From positions 1-64,000 of the forward strand of contig JAREIK010004336.1 in the NCBI GenBank assembly GCA_029783825.1: a DNA stretch of 64,000 nucleotides. The letters run 5' to 3'. Origin of the DNA: Sapria himalayana (lineage: Eukaryota > Streptophyta > Magnoliopsida > Malpighiales > Rafflesiaceae). The notes beneath the pieces were generated by a model. The model worked only from the letters and a program-made list of their open reading frames with translations. It was not told the DNA's origin and did not search any database. Made by a program: the position numbers and the translations under genes. This document shows, one piece after another, positions 61,551-64,000 of the stretch. Numbering within the stretch: the stretch's first letter is position 1; each line of letters starts with the position of its first letter.

Positions 61551-64000
61551 CTATATATGTACATGATACATAGTTACAAATATTGTAATATTTAATTATA
61601 TAGACTGGTACATAGATACAAATATTTATATATAGTTATACACATGTATTTAAATATAATGTTGTATGTTGTTATACATGTAATTATAAATATATTTTAC
61701 AAATATATTTATAACTTATATTTATAATGTAGGTATATATATTTTTTTTATATTTTTTTATATTTTTTTATTTTGTATACATGTAGTTATATATAGATAT
61801 AGATATGGTAAAATACATTTTTATATATTAATATAAAAAATGTATATTAAATATATGTTGTTAATTTTATTTTAGATATAGTTATGTATAATGTTTTATA
61901 ATTTTAAATGTTGTCAATGACAATTATTTATAGTTATATGTTTTTATAACTATAATATATATAGTTAAAAATAAGTTATATATAGTTAAACAGATAGTTA
62001 TATATATATATTCATACAACTAGTTATAAGTAGTTATACATAAATGTATGCAAAGTTATAAACAAATTTATAGATATACAATATATATGTATACATAGTT
62101 ACCAATATAATTATATTTAATTATATTGAGTGTTACATAGTAATACAAATATTTATATATATTATACACTGTAGTAAACATAATGTTGTATTGTTATACA
62201 TGTAATTATAATTATAATTACATGTGGTTTACATATAGTTTCACATATAGTAATACTTATATTTATACATGTAGATATATATATTTTTTAATATAATTTT
62301 ATATACGTATACATATAGTTATCTGAGGTATAGATATGGTAAAATACATTTTTATATACTAATATATAAAAATGTATATTAAATAAATGTTGTTAATTAT
62401 ATTTTTAAATATAATTATGTATAATATTTTGTAGTTTATACATGTAGTCAAAGAAATTTTTTCATTTTTATATGTTTTTATACCTAAAGTGTATAGTGTT
62501 AAAAATAAAGTTTTATATAGTTAACATATAGTTATATATGGATATATGCATACAAGTAGTTCTATATGTAGTTTACCTAAATATATACAAAGTTATAAAC
62601 AAATATATAGATTTGCATATATGTATACATAGTTACAAATAATTTTTTATTTATTATATAGAGTGTTACATAGTATTACAAATATTATATTATAGTTATA
62701 CACAAGTAGTTAAACATAATGTTGTATGTTGTTATACAGTAATTATAAATATAGTTACATGTGATTATACAATAGTTACACATATAGTTATACTTATATT
62801 TAACATGTGGGTATATCTATATATTTTAATATAATTTTATATATGTATACATATAGTTATCTATAGGTATAGATATGAAAAATACATTTTTATATACTAA
62901 TATAAAAATGTATATTAAATATATGTTGTTATTTAATTTTTAAATATTTATTGTATAATGTTTTTTAGTTTTACATGTAGTCAAAGACAATTATTTATAG
63001 TTATATATCTTATACCTATAGTATATATAGTTAAAATAGTGTTTTATATTGGTAAACATATAGTTATATATAGATATATTCATAAAAGTAGTTCTACATA
63101 GTTATACATAATGTATGCAAGGTTATAACAAATAAATAGATATAAATATATGTTTATATATATGCCTACTTAGTTACAAATATAGTTATATTTAATTATA
63201 TTGAGTGTTACATAGTAATACAAATATTTATATATAGTTATACAGATGTTGTTAAAAATAATGTTGCATGTTGTTATACATGTAATTAATAAATATAATT
63301 ACATGTGGTTATACATATAGTCAAAGTCAATTATTTATAGTTATATGTTCTTATACCTATAGAATATATAGTTAAAATAGAGTTATATATAATTAAACAT
63401 ATAGTTATATTAGATATATTGATACAAGTAGTTATAAGTAGTTTACATAAATATATACAAAGTTATAAACGAAAATATAGATGTTCTATATGTATACATA
63501 TATGTATACATAGTTACAATATAGTTATATTTAATTATATAGAGTGTTACATACTATTACAAATATTTATATATAATTATACACATTTAGTCAAATATAA
63601 TGTTGTATGTTGTTACACATGTAATTATAAATATAGTTACATGTGATTATGAAAATAGTTACTCATATAGTTATACTTATATTTATACATGTAGGTATAT
63701 ATCCTTTTCATATAATTATATATATGTATACATATAGTTTATCTAAAGGTATAGATATGGTAAAATACATTTTTATATTCTAATATATAAAAATGTATAT
63801 TAATATATTTGTTGATTATATTTTTAAAATTAGTTTGTATACTATTTTTATTGTTATACATGTAGTCAAAGACAATTATTTAAGTTATATGTTCTTAAAA
63901 CTATAGTATATATAGTTAAAATAGAGTTTTATATACTTAAAAATTAGTTATATATATATATATATTCATACAAGTAGTTATAAGTAGTTTTACATAAATG
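61010..64000. repeat. AT-rich satellite of about 540 bp, array 3 (continues past window)
   Basis: Same satellite and orientation as 18531-20410. The anchor GTTATAAAC(A/G)AA occurs at 61490, 62055, 62592, 63122 and 63462, spacings 565, 537, 530 and 340 bp; the last monomer is internally deleted. Shared landmarks between anchors include ATAATGTTGTATGTTGTTAT and AGACAATTATTTATAGTTAT. A (TG)n run lies near 61521-61540. By analogy with elements 2 and 3 it may sit in the 5' region of a further CACTA element, but no transposase is visible in the window on either side. Confidence 0.85.

Noticed and set aside
1..64000. A new multi-gene defence or metabolic system
   Set aside because: Every coding remnant that I can assign belongs to CACTA, LINE or Ty3/gypsy families. 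The unassigned ORFs are short and isolated.

Overview
The window is repeat-dense nuclear DNA from a flowering plant. I see no intact host gene, no tRNA or rRNA, and nothing prokaryotic. The evidence for a plant is the domain set: Transpos_assoc, Transposase_21, DUF4218 and DUF4216 in one gene and Transposase_24 (Ptta/En/Spm) in a second, with spliceosomal introns, plus a plant-type L1 LINE (reverse transcriptase, zf-RVT, RNase H). I cannot name the species. All protein-coding remnants carry premature stops or frameshifts, so this is old, probably heterochromatic, transposon-on-transposon sequence.

Layout. 1-4022 is the 3' part of a CACTA element (element 0): three roughly 1.2-kb composite tandem units with a GC-rich trinucleotide core, then subterminal repeats and a terminus. 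4023-5512 is an (ATCT)n array. 5513-10604 is the 3' half of element 1 (plus strand): DUF4216 tail, a five-exon second gene, two more composite units, subterminal repeats and a terminus. 10605 to about 29732 is best read as element 2 on the minus strand: one inverted composite unit, second gene, transposase gene, a purine tract, a satellite of about 540 bp, AT-rich DNA, a 5'-truncated LINE with a perfect 16-bp target-site duplication, and a 50-bp/38-bp subterminal repeat array ending in a CACTA-type terminus.

About 29733-39136 is element 3 (plus strand), from a second CACTA family with GGTCGGTAA-type subterminal repeats at both ends and the same 540-bp satellite ahead of its transposase. 39137-41340 is a (GATA)n array. 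About 41345-51846 is element 4, the most degraded copy, which carries an insert with a Ty3/gypsy-like signature. 51847-59510 resumes the (GATA)n array in the same orientation. 59511-61000 holds two short unrecognised ORFs and a (TA)n tract, and 61010-64000 is another 540-bp satellite array running off the window.

How the parts relate. The four CACTA bodies share one gene order: first gene = transposase with an acidic tail, second gene = presumed TnpA-like terminus-binding protein. Comparing copies identifies exon borders and shows which stops are later damage. The most unusual feature is the load of satellite DNA inside the elements: a 540-bp satellite 5' of the transposase, a 1.2-kb GC-cored unit 3' of the second gene, a regular 50-bp subterminal array, and tetranucleotide arrays touching three element ends.
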